This document shows positions 17,494-25,849 of a DNA stretch of 64,000 nt, piece by piece. The translations under genes and the position numbers were made by a program. How positions within the stretch are numbered: position 1 is the first letter of the stretch; each line of letters starts with the position of its first letter. The notes below the pieces were generated by a model that saw nothing but the letters and a program-made list of their open reading frames with translations, was not told where the DNA came from and did not search any database. This DNA is from Litorivicinus sp965656605 (GTDB lineage: Bacteria; Pseudomonadota; Gammaproteobacteria; Pseudomonadales; Litorivicinaceae), in NCBI GenBank assembly GCA_965656605.1, contig CBFHLC010000006.1, positions 1-64,000 on the forward strand, in the 5' to 3' direction.

Positions 17494-17886
17494 ATGGCAG
17501 CAGTACAAAACTACGGCACCGGCCGTCGCAAGACTTCAGCAGCACGCGTTTTCTTGCGTCCCGGTAATGGCACCATCACAATTAACCAGCGCCCTATTGA
17601 GCAGTATTTGGGCCGCGAGACTGCACGTATGATTGTGCGTCAACCGCTAGAGTTGGTTGAAATGTTGGACAAGTTTGACGTGTACGTCACCGTGAAAGGT
17701 GGTGGCGAATTCGGTCAGGCAGGTGCAATTCGTCACGGTATCACGCGTGCACTGATGGAAATGGACGAGTCACTACGTCCCGCTCTGCGCAAAGCTGGTT
17801 TCGTAACCCGCGATTCGCGCATGGTTGAGCGTAAGAAAGTCGGTCTGCACAAAGCGCGTAAGCGTCCGCAGTACTCGAAGCGTTAA
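17494..17886 (+). CDS. rpsI: 30S ribosomal protein S9
   Basis: A 130-residue uS9 protein of the 30S head, whose C-terminal lysine/arginine tail contacts P-site tRNA. The segment NYGTGRRKTSAARVFLRPG opens the protein, and the C-terminus ends KARKRPQYSKR with the terminal Lys-Arg that touches the anticodon stem. Second gene of the rplM operon, followed 23 bases later by a strong intrinsic terminator. Confidence 0.99.
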   Translation: MAAVQNYGTGRRKTSAARVFLRPGNGTITINQRPIEQYLGRETARMIVRQPLELVEMLDKFDVYVTVKGGGEFGQAGAIRHGITRALMEMDESLRPALRKAGFVTRDSRMVERKKVGLHKARKRPQYSKR

Positions 17887-17908
17887 TCCGGTCGGATTTC
17901 GCAGAAAG

Positions 17909-17932
17909 GCCCGGCTTGTCCGGGCTTTTTTT
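17909..17932 (+). terminator. Intrinsic terminator of rplM-rpsI
   Basis: GCCCGG-CTTGT-CCGGGC hairpin (17909-17925) followed by seven T residues. It separates the ribosomal operon from the bc1 operon, whose promoter starts at 17970. Confidence 0.9.
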
Positions 17933-17969
17933 CGTCCGAAAGATGCGCCTTATTGATAGACCCTCCGAC

Positions 17970-17998
17970 TTGCGTGTAGGCCTCGCGCTCTCTACAAT
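17970..17998 (+). promoter_or_regulatory. Sigma-70 promoter of the bc1 operon
   Basis: TTGCGT at 17970-17975 and TACAAT at 17993-17998 with the ideal 17-base spacer. The predicted start near 18005 gives a leader of about 40 bases ending in GAGAGGA before the petA ATG. Confidence 0.7.
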
Positions 17999-18043
17999 TT
18001 GCGCGGGAAATTTTTTATCTATCTATGACAGAGAGGACTCGGT

Positions 18044-18652
18044 ATGTCCGATACCACGACAGGAACCAGTGGCGCTAGCAATGGGCGTCGAAAGTTCCTA
18101 GTGGCTGCAACGTCGGCCATGGGTGCAGTGGGTGCAGTAGGGGTGGCAATTCCCTTCATAGGCTCATGGAACCCCAGTGCTAAAGCGAAAGCAGCCGGCG
18201 CGCCTGTGCGCGTTGACGTCAGTAAAGTTCGTCCTGGTGAGCAGATTCGTGCCGAGTGGCGCGGCAAGCCAGTATTCGTGGTGCGCCGCACGGCTGAAAA
18301 CTTGGCGTCGTTGGACTCCACCGATAGTGTGGTACTCGATCCTCAGTCCGAGGCTCCTCAGCAGCCCTCGTATGTCGATACTAAAACTCGCTCAATTGAC
18401 CCAGAGGTCTTTATTGCAGTGGGTATTTGCACGCACTTAGGATGTTCTCCGCAGTTCCGTCCCGAGGTGGCTCCGGCCGATCTTGGCGCGGAATGGGTCG
18501 GCGGTTATTTCTGCCCTTGCCACGGGTCACGTTTTGATCTGGCAGGGCGGGTTTATAAAGCAGTTCCGGCCCCTCTGAATTTGGTGGTGCCTCCGCACCG
18601 CTACGAGACCGAAACTGTTGTCGTAATCGGTGAAGATGAGGTGACTGCATAA
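18044..18652 (+). CDS. petA: Ubiquinol-cytochrome c reductase Rieske iron-sulfur subunit
   Basis: A 202-residue Rieske protein of the cytochrome bc1 complex, which carries the mobile [2Fe-2S] centre that takes electrons from quinol. The N-terminus GRRKFLVAATSAMGAVGA is a Tat-type signal anchor (residues about 10-35). The cluster ligands are in CTHLGC (residues about 127-132) and CPCHGSRFD (about 151-159), and the C-terminal segment is typical. GAGAGGA precedes the ATG. The stop overlaps petB by one base (TAATG). Confidence 0.97.
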   Translation: MSDTTTGTSGASNGRRKFLVAATSAMGAVGAVGVAIPFIGSWNPSAKAKAAGAPVRVDVSKVRPGEQIRAEWRGKPVFVVRRTAENLASLDSTDSVVLDPQSEAPQQPSYVDTKTRSIDPEVFIAVGICTHLGCSPQFRPEVAPADLGAEWVGGYFCPCHGSRFDLAGRVYKAVPAPLNLVVPPHRYETETVVVIGEDEVTA

Positions 18653-19905
18653 TGGCAAACCGTGAAACTACCGAAACAGGCGTATTAGGTTGGGTTGACC
18701 AGCGTTTGCCTGTCGTGGATGCGTGGAACAAGCACATCGGTCAGTACTACGCGCCGAAAAACTTTAACTTCTGGTACTTCTTCGGATCCCTGGCTCTGTT
18801 GGTTTTAGTTAACCAGATCGTAACGGGTATCTGGCTGACCATGAGCTACGAGCCCAGTGCTGAAGGCGCGTTCGCATCCGTGGAATACATCATGCGCGAC
18901 GTCGAGTTCGGCTGGTTGATTCGTTACATGCACTCAACCGGTGCCTCGGCGTTCTTTGTCGTGATCTACTTGCACATGTTGCGTGGTCTGATGTACGGCA
19001 GCTACCAAAAGCCGCGTGAGCTGATTTGGCTGTTCGGTATGGCGATCTATTTAGCTCTGATGGCTGAAGCGTTCATGGGATACCTGTTGCCTTGGGGGCA
19101 GATGTCTTACTGGGGTGCTCAGGTGATCGTCTCCTTGTTCGGTGCGATCCCGGTGGTCGGTGCGGACTTGGCTCAGTGGATTCGTGGTGACTACTTGATC
19201 TCAGGCATCACCCTGAACCGTTTCTTCGCGCTGCACGTGATTGCATTGCCGTTCGTGATTGCGGGCTTGGTGTTTTTGCACATTTTGGCACTGCACGAAG
19301 TGGGTTCGAACAACCCCGATGGCATTGACATCAAGCTAAACAAAGACGAGAACGGGAAGCCCGTTGACGGTATTCCTTTCCACCCTTACTACACGGTCAA
19401 AGATATCGTAGGTGTAGCGGTCTTCTTGTTTGTGTTCGCATTGGTCGTGTTTTTCTTCCCAGAAATGGGTGGCTACTTCTTGGAATACGCGAACTTCGAG
19501 CCGGCTAACCCGCTCAAGACGCCAGAGCACATTGCCCCAGTTTGGTACTTCACGCCGTTCTACGCGATTCTGCGAGCGATCACTTTCCCGATGTTCGGGC
19601 TAGACGCTAAGTTCTGGGGTGTGATGTTCATGGGCGCGGCGATTGCGATGCTGTTCGTGCTGCCTTGGCTGGATCGTAGCCCTGTGCGCTCTATGCGCTA
19701 CAAGGGTTGGTACTCACGCATTGCGTTGGCGTTGTTCTGCATCTCGTTCGTGATCTTGGGTGTCTTGGGTGTATTGCCCTCAACCCCGGGTCGTACGGTG
19801 CTAGCGCAGGCCTGTACCGCGATCTACTTCGCTTATTTCATCCTGATGCCTTGGTATACCCGGATGGAGAAATGTAAACCTGTTCCGCAAAGGGTGACTG
19901 GCTAA
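18652..19905 (+). CDS. petB: Cytochrome b of the bc1 complex
   Basis: A 417-residue full-length cytochrome b with eight or nine membrane helices, forming both quinone sites. Two pairs of haem-ligand histidines lie in helices B and D: RYMHSTGASAFFVVIYLHML and NRFFALHVIALPFVIAGLVF followed by LHILALHEVG. The Qo-site motif reads PVWY (in HIAPVWYFTPFYAILRA) rather than the common PEWY. The gene is a single cytochrome b, not split into b6 and subunit IV. It is coupled to petA and petC by one-base overlaps. Confidence 0.97.
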   Translation: MANRETTETGVLGWVDQRLPVVDAWNKHIGQYYAPKNFNFWYFFGSLALLVLVNQIVTGIWLTMSYEPSAEGAFASVEYIMRDVEFGWLIRYMHSTGASAFFVVIYLHMLRGLMYGSYQKPRELIWLFGMAIYLALMAEAFMGYLLPWGQMSYWGAQVIVSLFGAIPVVGADLAQWIRGDYLISGITLNRFFALHVIALPFVIAGLVFLHILALHEVGSNNPDGIDIKLNKDENGKPVDGIPFHPYYTVKDIVGVAVFLFVFALVVFFFPEMGGYFLEYANFEPANPLKTPEHIAPVWYFTPFYAILRAITFPMFGLDAKFWGVMFMGAAIAMLFVLPWLDRSPVRSMRYKGWYSRIALALFCISFVILGVLGVLPSTPGRTVLAQACTAIYFAYFILMPWYTRMEKCKPVPQRVTG

Positions 19906-20684
19906 TGATCAAGGGAATTGTATTTGCACTCAGTGCAATGATCTCAACCGCTTTTGCTGCTGGTGGACCTGGCATCGAGCTTGAGCAGATCGATGTTGAT
20001 CCGCGCGATAAGCCCTCGTTGCAGCGTGGTTTGGCGACATTTAATCAGTACTGCATGGGCTGCCACAGCGTTGAATTCCAGCGTTACGAGCGTACGGCCA
20101 CGGATCTCGAGATCCCGGTCGCGTTGTTTGAAGAGCATCTACTGCCCGGTCACAAGAAAATTGGTGATCTAGGCACGATCTCTATGCCCAGTGATGCAGC
20201 GGCAGAATGGTTCGGTGCTCCGCCACCGGATCTGTCGCTGATTACACGCAAGCGTGGTAATGACTGGGTTTACACGTACCTCAAGACCTTCTACACCGAT
20301 CCATCGCGTCCTTTAGGCGTGAACAACCTGGTGTTTGCCAAGGTCGGTATGCCGCACGTTTTGCAGCCCCTTCAGGGCGAGCAACGCTTGGTGTGCAAAA
20401 ACGCACCGGTCCGTGAAGATGGCGTGGTTAAAACCGATCCGTTGACCGGCAACCCGATCCTGGCAGACCAGTGCGGTGTGTTGGAAGTGGTCGAGGGGAC
20501 CGGACAACTAACAGCCGAAGAGTATGATCGTGTGATCTACGATTTGGTAAATTACATGGCCTACGTGGCTGAGCCCAGCCGGGTCAACGCAGAGCGCATC
20601 GGTATTTATGTACTGCTGTTCTTGTTCGTGTTCGGCATCGTGGGTTATTTGCTCAAGCGCGAATACTGGAAAGATATCCACTAA
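19905..20684 (+). CDS. petC: Cytochrome c1 of the bc1 complex
   Basis: A 259-residue cytochrome c1 that passes electrons from the Rieske protein to a soluble or membrane cytochrome c. A signal peptide (residues 1-19, ending AFAAGG) precedes the haem motif CMGCH near residue 51. The axial methionine probably lies in LGTISMPSDAAAEW. A C-terminal membrane anchor (about 230-250, IGIYVLLFLFVFGIVGYLL) ends with a basic tail. Last gene of petABC, followed by a terminator. Confidence 0.97.
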   Translation: MIKGIVFALSAMISTAFAAGGPGIELEQIDVDPRDKPSLQRGLATFNQYCMGCHSVEFQRYERTATDLEIPVALFEEHLLPGHKKIGDLGTISMPSDAAAEWFGAPPPDLSLITRKRGNDWVYTYLKTFYTDPSRPLGVNNLVFAKVGMPHVLQPLQGEQRLVCKNAPVREDGVVKTDPLTGNPILADQCGVLEVVEGTGQLTAEEYDRVIYDLVNYMAYVAEPSRVNAERIGIYVLLFLFVFGIVGYLLKREYWKDIH

Positions 20685-20706
20685 TTCGCCAAGCAATTTG
20701 AATCAA

Positions 20707-20736
20707 CCCCCGCCGGTTTGGCCGTCGGGGGTTTTT
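20707..20736 (+). terminator. Intrinsic terminator after petC
   Basis: CCCCCG at 20707-20712 pairs with CGGGGG at 20726-20731, with inner GCC/GGC pairing possible, followed by five T residues. The sspA ribosome site starts only about eight bases later, so some read-through or an upstream promoter must supply sspA. Confidence 0.85.
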
Positions 20737-20753
20737 GTATCTAAGGAGTTTCC

Positions 20754-21383
20754 ATGACTGTGGTCACCAAGCGTTCGTCTATGACGTTCTTTTCAGATCC
20801 GAGTGATCTTTTGTCGCATCGCGTACGCGTTGTGTTGTTCGAGAAAGGTGTGACCGTCGATATCGTCGATTGCGACCCCGAGAACGTGCCCGAGGAAGTC
20901 CTAGAGCTAAACCCCTATGGCAAGTTGCCGACCCTGGTGGATCGTGATCTGTCGTTGTTTGAAGCTAACGTCATGATGGAATACTTGGACGAGCGTTTCC
21001 CGCATCCGCCTTTGTTGCCGGTCTACCCTGTGGCCCGTGCCAACAGTCGCCAGATGATTACGCGTATTGATCGCGAGTGGACGGCCTTGGCTCGCATTAT
21101 TGCCAAGGAAAAAACCGGCAAGCGCGTTGATACGGCTCGCAAAGCGCTGCGTGATTCAGTGATTGCGACTAACAGCATCTTCGAAGAAAAGCCTTACTTC
21201 ATGAGCGATGATTTCAGTCTGGTTGACTGTGCAGTGGCCCCGATTTTGTGGCGCTCTGACATGCTAGGTCTGGATCTGCCGGCCAAGAGCACGGTGGCGA
21301 TTCGGGAATACTGTGATCGGGTGTTTGCCCGTGAAGGCTTCCAGCTGAGCTTGTCAGAGCTTGAGCAGGAAATGCGGAACTAG
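20754..21383 (+). CDS. sspA: Stringent starvation protein A
   Basis: A 209-residue glutathione-S-transferase-fold protein that binds RNA polymerase holoenzyme and tunes transcription in starvation and virulence. The thioredoxin-like N-terminal domain (MTFFSDPSDLLSHRVRVVLF, ELNPYGKLPTLVDRDLSLFE) and helical C-terminal domain are complete. The catalytic residue needed for glutathione chemistry is not obvious, as in E. coli SspA. AAGGAG precedes the ATG. sspB starts two bases after the stop. Confidence 0.95.
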   Translation: MTVVTKRSSMTFFSDPSDLLSHRVRVVLFEKGVTVDIVDCDPENVPEEVLELNPYGKLPTLVDRDLSLFEANVMMEYLDERFPHPPLLPVYPVARANSRQMITRIDREWTALARIIAKEKTGKRVDTARKALRDSVIATNSIFEEKPYFMSDDFSLVDCAVAPILWRSDMLGLDLPAKSTVAIREYCDRVFAREGFQLSLSELEQEMRN

Positions 21384-21385
21384 GC

Positions 21386-21775
21386 ATGAAGTCCTCTCGT
21401 CCCTACCTGTTACGCGCGTTGTATGAGTGGATGCTCGACAACGACGCGACGCCCCATTTGATGATCGATGAGAACGTCAATGGGGTTCAGGTGCCCGCGG
21501 GCTATTCCCAAGATGGCATCCTAATCTTGAGCATCTCGCCTAGTGCGGTTAAAGAGCTGAGCCTGACAAATACGGATGTTAGTTTCACCGCACGATTTGC
21601 AGGCAAGCCGGAGCAAATCTGGTTGCCGATGAGTGCGATTAAGGGCGTGTTCTCGAAAGAGACAGGTGAGGGGATGCAGTTCTTGACCGAACCGGGTGGT
21701 CCCCCAGCCGAGGTTGAGGATCCCACTACGCCAGAGCCGCCGAAAAGCGGCCCGGGCTTACGGGTGGTTCGTTAG
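21386..21775 (+). CDS. sspB: ClpXP adaptor protein SspB
   Basis: A 129-residue adaptor that delivers ssrA-tagged proteins to ClpXP. The folded domain (residues 1-110) begins SSRPYLLRALYEWMLDNDAT with the tag-binding segment IDENVNGVQVP. After a flexible Pro/Glu-rich linker the C-terminus ends GLRVVR, matching the ClpX-binding LRVVK tail of E. coli SspB. Overlaps the convergent dolP gene by four bases. Confidence 0.95.
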   Translation: MKSSRPYLLRALYEWMLDNDATPHLMIDENVNGVQVPAGYSQDGILILSISPSAVKELSLTNTDVSFTARFAGKPEQIWLPMSAIKGVFSKETGEGMQFLTEPGGPPAEVEDPTTPEPPKSGPGLRVVR

Positions 21776-22344
21776 TCGATACGCTCGAACAGCGCGACGA
21801 TCCGTTCAACACCACCGACCTTTTGAGCCGATGCAGTGACCTGCTCGATTTCACTGTTGGTCAGAAATCCCATCAAGTACAAGGTGCCATCTTCGGTGGT
21901 TACCTTGGTGCGATTCGCTAACCCCAATCCGAGATCTTTTGCGATCACGGTGTTCACCGCGGCCGTCAGGTAGGCGTCATTCGCTCGCACACCCAAGCTA
22001 GTAGCTCCGGCGACGCTTAACGCGTTTTCGACTTTTTTGACGCCGCGCACTTCGCTGACTACCTGTTGGGCTGCGCTTTGGCTGGCCTGATCCGGTACCT
22101 GTCCCGTCATCAATGCGGTGCCGTTAAAAACGGTTACGTTGATGTGAGCATTTTTCAATGTCTCATTGGTTTTGTTCAGGTTTACCTCGGCAATCTCTTC
22201 GATCAGATTATCGCTGACAAAGCCGCCAAAGGTCCGGTTGCCAATGTTGGGCTGGATCGGCTCGTCGACGACGGTTGAGACCAGTGTGGTGCAGCCGGTT
22301 AGGCCCAGTGTTGCGATAAGTAAAAGGGGAGTGAATCGTTTCAT
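21772..22344 (-). CDS. dolP: Dual-BON-domain outer-membrane lipoprotein DolP
   Basis: A 190-residue lipoprotein with signal peptide and lipobox LTGC (cysteine at residue 18). Two BON domains follow, at about 48-110 (NAHINVTVFNGTALMTGQVP) and 120-190 (VTTEDGTLYLMGFLT). DolP (YraP) binds anionic phospholipids at the division site in the outer membrane and supports its integrity and amidase activation. It follows diaA by three bases in the diaA-dolP order known from E. coli. Confidence 0.93.
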   Translation of the reverse strand: MKRFTPLLLIATLGLTGCTTLVSTVVDEPIQPNIGNRTFGGFVSDNLIEEIAEVNLNKTNETLKNAHINVTVFNGTALMTGQVPDQASQSAAQQVVSEVRGVKKVENALSVAGATSLGVRANDAYLTAAVNTVIAKDLGLGLANRTKVTTEDGTLYLMGFLTNSEIEQVTASAQKVGGVERIVALFERID

Positions 22345-22347
22345 AAG

Positions 22348-22926
22348 TTATCCAAATAGCTGATGTTCGATAAGTTCTGCCAACAGGGTGATGCAGGCCA
22401 GTTGCAAGGGCAAGACCTCGCTGGCTTCGGTTGCGGGAATTTTGAGTTCTTGATCGTTATGGTTAATGATCGCGCCCAGTTGCCCGTTTTCACGGCCACT
22501 GATAACGATCGAGCCGATATCCCGATCATGTGCTGCCAGCAAAGCCTTCATGCAGGCGGGCTCATTGCCGTTCTGGCACAGGATTAGCAGCAGATCGTTG
22601 GCTTGGCCATGGGCGCGCAGCTGGTGGGCATAGATCTCTGATCCCGAGCTGCCCGCTGCAATAGACGAGAGCAGAACCGTATCCGTGTTCAGGCACAGGG
22701 CTGGTAGGGATGGGCGGTCGCGCGATAGCTTGTGGTTAAGTTGGCTGGCAAGCATTTGTGCAAGCCCGCTTTGCTGGCCAACACCGCAGGTCAGTATGCG
22801 TCCTTCGGTCAGAAGGGTTTGGGTTAGCCGCGCGCTGATTTGCACCAGTGACGGCCCCTGTTCGGAATCTAGCTGGTGCAGTGACTGGCTAAGGGCCGCT
22901 ATTCGGCCGTTGATGTGATCTAACAT
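22348..22926 (-). CDS. diaA: DnaA initiator-associating protein DiaA (SIS domain)
   Basis: A 192-residue SIS-domain protein. DiaA tetramers bind several DnaA molecules and promote timely initiation at oriC. The close relative GmhA is a sedoheptulose-7-phosphate isomerase, and position next to yraN and dolP favours DiaA. Segments GRILTCGVGQQSGLAQMLAS and LLLILCQNGNEPACMKAL are the SIS loops. I chose ATG 22926, which overlaps the yraN stop by seven bases. A TTG ten codons upstream is possible but unlikely. Confidence 0.88.
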   Translation of the reverse strand: MLDHINGRIAALSQSLHQLDSEQGPSLVQISARLTQTLLTEGRILTCGVGQQSGLAQMLASQLNHKLSRDRPSLPALCLNTDTVLLSSIAAGSSGSEIYAHQLRAHGQANDLLLILCQNGNEPACMKALLAAHDRDIGSIVISGRENGQLGAIINHNDQELKIPATEASEVLPLQLACITLLAELIEHQLFG

Positions 22927-23303
22927 CCGGACATGGTAAAGGCGTCGACCATCCAATCACAACGAAAACTCTGTTGGTGTGGTGTTACCGCGACCACATC
23001 AAATCGGCACTCACCGTCCCAGTGGCTGTGGCCCAGGTAGTGCCGGGCAGCGTAGATTAGTCGGCGTTGCTTGTGTCTATCGACGCTGGCAAAGCCAGCC
23101 TCGGACGTTTTGCGCAGCCGGACTTCGGTGAAAATAACCACCTGTTCATGGCGCAGGATTAGATCTATCTCGCCCAGTCGGCAGGCGTAATTTCGTTCAA
23201 GTAGCTCAACGTTACGCCGCGCTAGTTGCTCGGCCAGCCAACGCTCGGCTTGTTCACCCCGCGTTGGGCTGCTCAACCACACGCTCCAGTGGCTCGTAGC
23301 CAT
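22920..23303 (-). CDS. yraN: UPF0102 family protein YraN
   Basis: A 127-residue member of UPF0102, an endonuclease-like fold of uncertain function. The core GEIDLILRHEQVVIFTEVRL carries the D and E-x-R residues that line up with a PD-(D/E)xK nuclease site (lysine replaced by arginine, as in the E. coli protein). RLIYAARHYL and RFDVVAV follow. The start is uncertain: ATG 23303 overlaps lpoA by 50 bases, while a GTG at 23280-23282 would shorten the overlap. Lies in the conserved lpoA-yraN-diaA-dolP order. Confidence 0.88.
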   Translation of the reverse strand: MATSHWSVWLSSPTRGEQAERWLAEQLARRNVELLERNYACRLGEIDLILRHEQVVIFTEVRLRKTSEAGFASVDRHKQRRLIYAARHYLGHSHWDGECRFDVVAVTPHQQSFRCDWMVDAFTMSGC

Positions 23304-24960
23304 CCGAGGTAATCCGAATCGGCGTCAGCGTTCGGCGTAGCTCAGAGCCGTCGAGCGTCCAGTTGCCGGTGCGGCCAGGGATCTCTAGCAAGGTTTTGTC
23401 TGCCAATGCGGTGGATAGCGCCCACGCATCCGCGCCCAGCTCAAACAGGACATTAGAGGCGACGTCCTCTTGAGTTTGCCACGGCATCGCGACCACTCGG
23501 GCGCCATTCAAGTCGCTTCGCACCAGGGCGATGTTCTCATCCAATGCAGCATCAGCCAGCCAGATTGGCAAGCTGCCGGCATAGTAGAACGCCAGCAGTG
23601 GCTTGAGTTGGGCCGCTGTGATCGAATCTGCGTAGATGTAGACGCTAGTAATGTCTTGGCGACGTCTAGGGGTGAACTCCAAGTCCAGCCCAAGTTGTCG
23701 CTCTAAGGCGCGGTGGCGAGCGTTGCTGGCAGTGACGCCCAGCGCGTCGGACACAACTTGGTTCTGGTCATCGTTCAGGTAACGCTGAATAACAGGGCTA
23801 GGGCGCTCAGGGTCTTGCTGCCATTGCTCTAAATACGCGCTAGCGATTCGCTCACCCAAGGCGTCCCCGGGGAGTAGTAACAAGGGTGCGCCGGATCTAT
23901 CTGCCGCCATCAGGCGAGCTGCGTCAGCGGCCGTATGCTCGGGTGACAGTCCCATCAGCGCGCGTGGTGCAGAGGAGCCGGTCAAATCGGCTTCCGAGTA
24001 ATTCAGCGCTAGTACGGCTTCTTCGGGGTTCAGGGCCAGTAACTCGTCGACCTGGTCCCGCGGCAGTGGCCCTAGGATTAAATCGACATTTTGGCTGCGC
24101 AACTCGGCCAACGCGGATTCAACGCCTTGGGCGCTGTCGGCCACAATCAGGGTGGGCCCCGTCTGGCTTAACTGCTGATGCATGATGCCGTCTAGCACGC
24201 TTTCCCCGACTCGGCTTAAAGCGCCGGTCATAGGCAAGATCAATCCAATGCGAGAGGCAATCGGCCAGTCGGTATTTAAAAGCTCTGCCAGCTCGAGTGG
24301 TAGCCGGTCCATCGCTGGATGGTCGGGCCACTCGCTGCGCCACAAACGAATGGCCGTAGCGCTTTGCGTGCTCTGGGCCGCTTGGGCCAAAGCGACCCAA
24401 CCAGACGCTACAGTGCCTCCGGTGGCATCTGGGATGGTTTTTGCCAGCTGCCACAGGGCCTCAATGCTGTTTTGTGAGTCCTGTAGTGCACTGAGCGCGA
24501 CCAGGTCTTCCAGTGCGGGAATATTCTGTGACAGGGCAATCCGAGTCTCGGCGCGCAGCTCCAACAGGCGGATCTCGTCGGCCAAACCAATAAACGCCTG
24601 CGGCTCGTTAAGTGCCTGGGTGATTCGTGTCTGTGCGGCATCGGCCAAGCCGGTTCGGAATTCGGCCAGCGCCATGGCATGCTGGAATCGGGGATAGGCT
24701 TCAATCGAATCTGGCGCGACCGGGTATTGAGCGCCCAATTCGAGCGCTTGCGTGTAGCGGGATAGCGAGTTGAGCTGGCGCAGTAGCTCAATCAGTTGGG
24801 CATCGCGTTGCTGTCCTGCGAGCGTTTCGATCTGTGCGATGTCTGCCTGAAGTGTTTGATCTAAGCGGCTGGTAGGCGCACTCGGAGTTCCTGCGCATCC
24901 CACCAGCAACCCTGCTAGGATGCCGGCAAATATGACGTGGCGAGCGGTTGGAGCTTTCAT
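23254..24960 (-). CDS. lpoA: Outer-membrane lipoprotein LpoA, PBP1A activator
   Basis: A 568-residue lipoprotein with lipobox LVGC (cysteine near residue 22). The N-terminal half (about 30-240) is helical and TPR-like. The C-terminal half begins IGLILPMTGALSRVGESVLDGI and is a periplasmic-binding-protein fold. LpoA reaches through peptidoglycan to stimulate the transpeptidase of PBP1A. Its ATG is only four bases from the divergent rsmI ATG, so each promoter must lie inside the other gene. Confidence 0.93.
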   Translation of the reverse strand: MKAPTARHVIFAGILAGLLVGCAGTPSAPTSRLDQTLQADIAQIETLAGQQRDAQLIELLRQLNSLSRYTQALELGAQYPVAPDSIEAYPRFQHAMALAEFRTGLADAAQTRITQALNEPQAFIGLADEIRLLELRAETRIALSQNIPALEDLVALSALQDSQNSIEALWQLAKTIPDATGGTVASGWVALAQAAQSTQSATAIRLWRSEWPDHPAMDRLPLELAELLNTDWPIASRIGLILPMTGALSRVGESVLDGIMHQQLSQTGPTLIVADSAQGVESALAELRSQNVDLILGPLPRDQVDELLALNPEEAVLALNYSEADLTGSSAPRALMGLSPEHTAADAARLMAADRSGAPLLLLPGDALGERIASAYLEQWQQDPERPSPVIQRYLNDDQNQVVSDALGVTASNARHRALERQLGLDLEFTPRRRQDITSVYIYADSITAAQLKPLLAFYYAGSLPIWLADAALDENIALVRSDLNGARVVAMPWQTQEDVASNVLFELGADAWALSTALADKTLLEIPGRTGNWTLDGSELRRTLTPIRITSDGYEPLERVVEQPNAG

Positions 24961-24964
24961 CTAA

Positions 24965-25834
24965 ATGCAGATTCCTGAGCGGTTAATTACGCGGGGGCCA
25001 ATTGACCCCGCAATCTACTTGGTCTCGACCCCAATCGGCAACTTGGGCGATTTAACCCTGCGCGCTTTACGCGTTTTGTCATCGGTAGAGACGGTGTTGG
25101 CTGAAGATACGCGCAGGGCACGTCAGCTGCTGTCGTCCTACGGTCTGAACCCAAGGTGCATAGCTGTCCATCAGCACAATGAAGAGCGCTTGGCGCCTGG
25201 TTTGGTTGAGCAAGCTCGCGAGGTGCCGCTGGCTCTGGTCAGTGATGCGGGAACGCCGTTACTGTCGGATCCAGGTTTGCCGCTGGTGCGCGAGGCGATC
25301 AAGCAGGGGGTGCCGATCATTCCTATTCCGGGGGCCTCAGCTTTGTTGGCAGCCACGGTGGTGTCAGGATTTGCCATGGATCACCTGCAATTCTTAGGTT
25401 TTCTGCCGCACAAGGGATCCGGTCGGGGTGATCGACTCGAGCGCGGTGAGAGATCCGGCGGTGCGATGGTGCTGTACGAGTCAGCCAATCGTATGCCGGT
25501 GTTGATTCGTGATCTGCTGGCTCAGTGCGGCCCCGAGCGGCGGGTCGCGTTTTGTCGCGAGATGACCAAGCTACACGAGCAGGTCTGGCGCGGTCCGATC
25601 GGTGAGGCGCAGGCCTGGTATGACTCCAGCAACGATCACACCAAAGGCGAGTATGCCGTGGTGGTTGAGGCGGGGCAGCGGATGGGCTCGGACATTGATC
25701 AGGACAAGGTGCTGCGCGCGTTGGCGGGCGCCCTGCCGCCGTCAAAGGCCGCGAAAGTGGCGGCCGAGATCACCGGCGGCAATCGCCGCGACTTGTTTGA
25801 ACGCATTGAGTTCTTGAATAAAGACGGCGACTGA
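24965..25834 (+). CDS. rsmI: 16S rRNA 2'-O-ribose C1402 methyltransferase
   Basis: A 289-residue SAM-dependent methyltransferase that modifies C1402 in the ribosomal P site together with RsmH, whose gene lies 1 kb downstream. Diagnostic tetrapyrrole-methylase-fold segments are YLVSTPIGNLGDLTLRAL, LAEDTRRARQLL, VSDAGTPLLSDPG and FLPHKG. Divergent from lpoA. The rnpB promoter lies in its last 21 codons or just after. Confidence 0.96.
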   Translation: MQIPERLITRGPIDPAIYLVSTPIGNLGDLTLRALRVLSSVETVLAEDTRRARQLLSSYGLNPRCIAVHQHNEERLAPGLVEQAREVPLALVSDAGTPLLSDPGLPLVREAIKQGVPIIPIPGASALLAATVVSGFAMDHLQFLGFLPHKGSGRGDRLERGERSGGAMVLYESANRMPVLIRDLLAQCGPERRVAFCREMTKLHEQVWRGPIGEAQAWYDSSNDHTKGEYAVVVEAGQRMGSDIDQDKVLRALAGALPPSKAAKVAAEITGGNRRDLFERIEFLNKDGD

Positions 25835-25842
25835 ACCATTAT
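25814..25842 (+). promoter_or_regulatory. Sigma-70 promoter of rnpB
   Basis: TTGAAT at 25814-25819 and CATTAT at 25837-25842 with a 17-base spacer. The -35 lies inside the rsmI coding end. The predicted start, seven or eight bases past the -10, coincides with the 5' end of rnpB at 25850. Confidence 0.65.
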
Positions 25843-25849
25843 CCGCGCC

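Noticed and set aside
22348..22926. GmhA sedoheptulose-7-phosphate isomerase
   Set aside because: Same SIS family, but the yraN-diaA-dolP neighbourhood favours DiaA.
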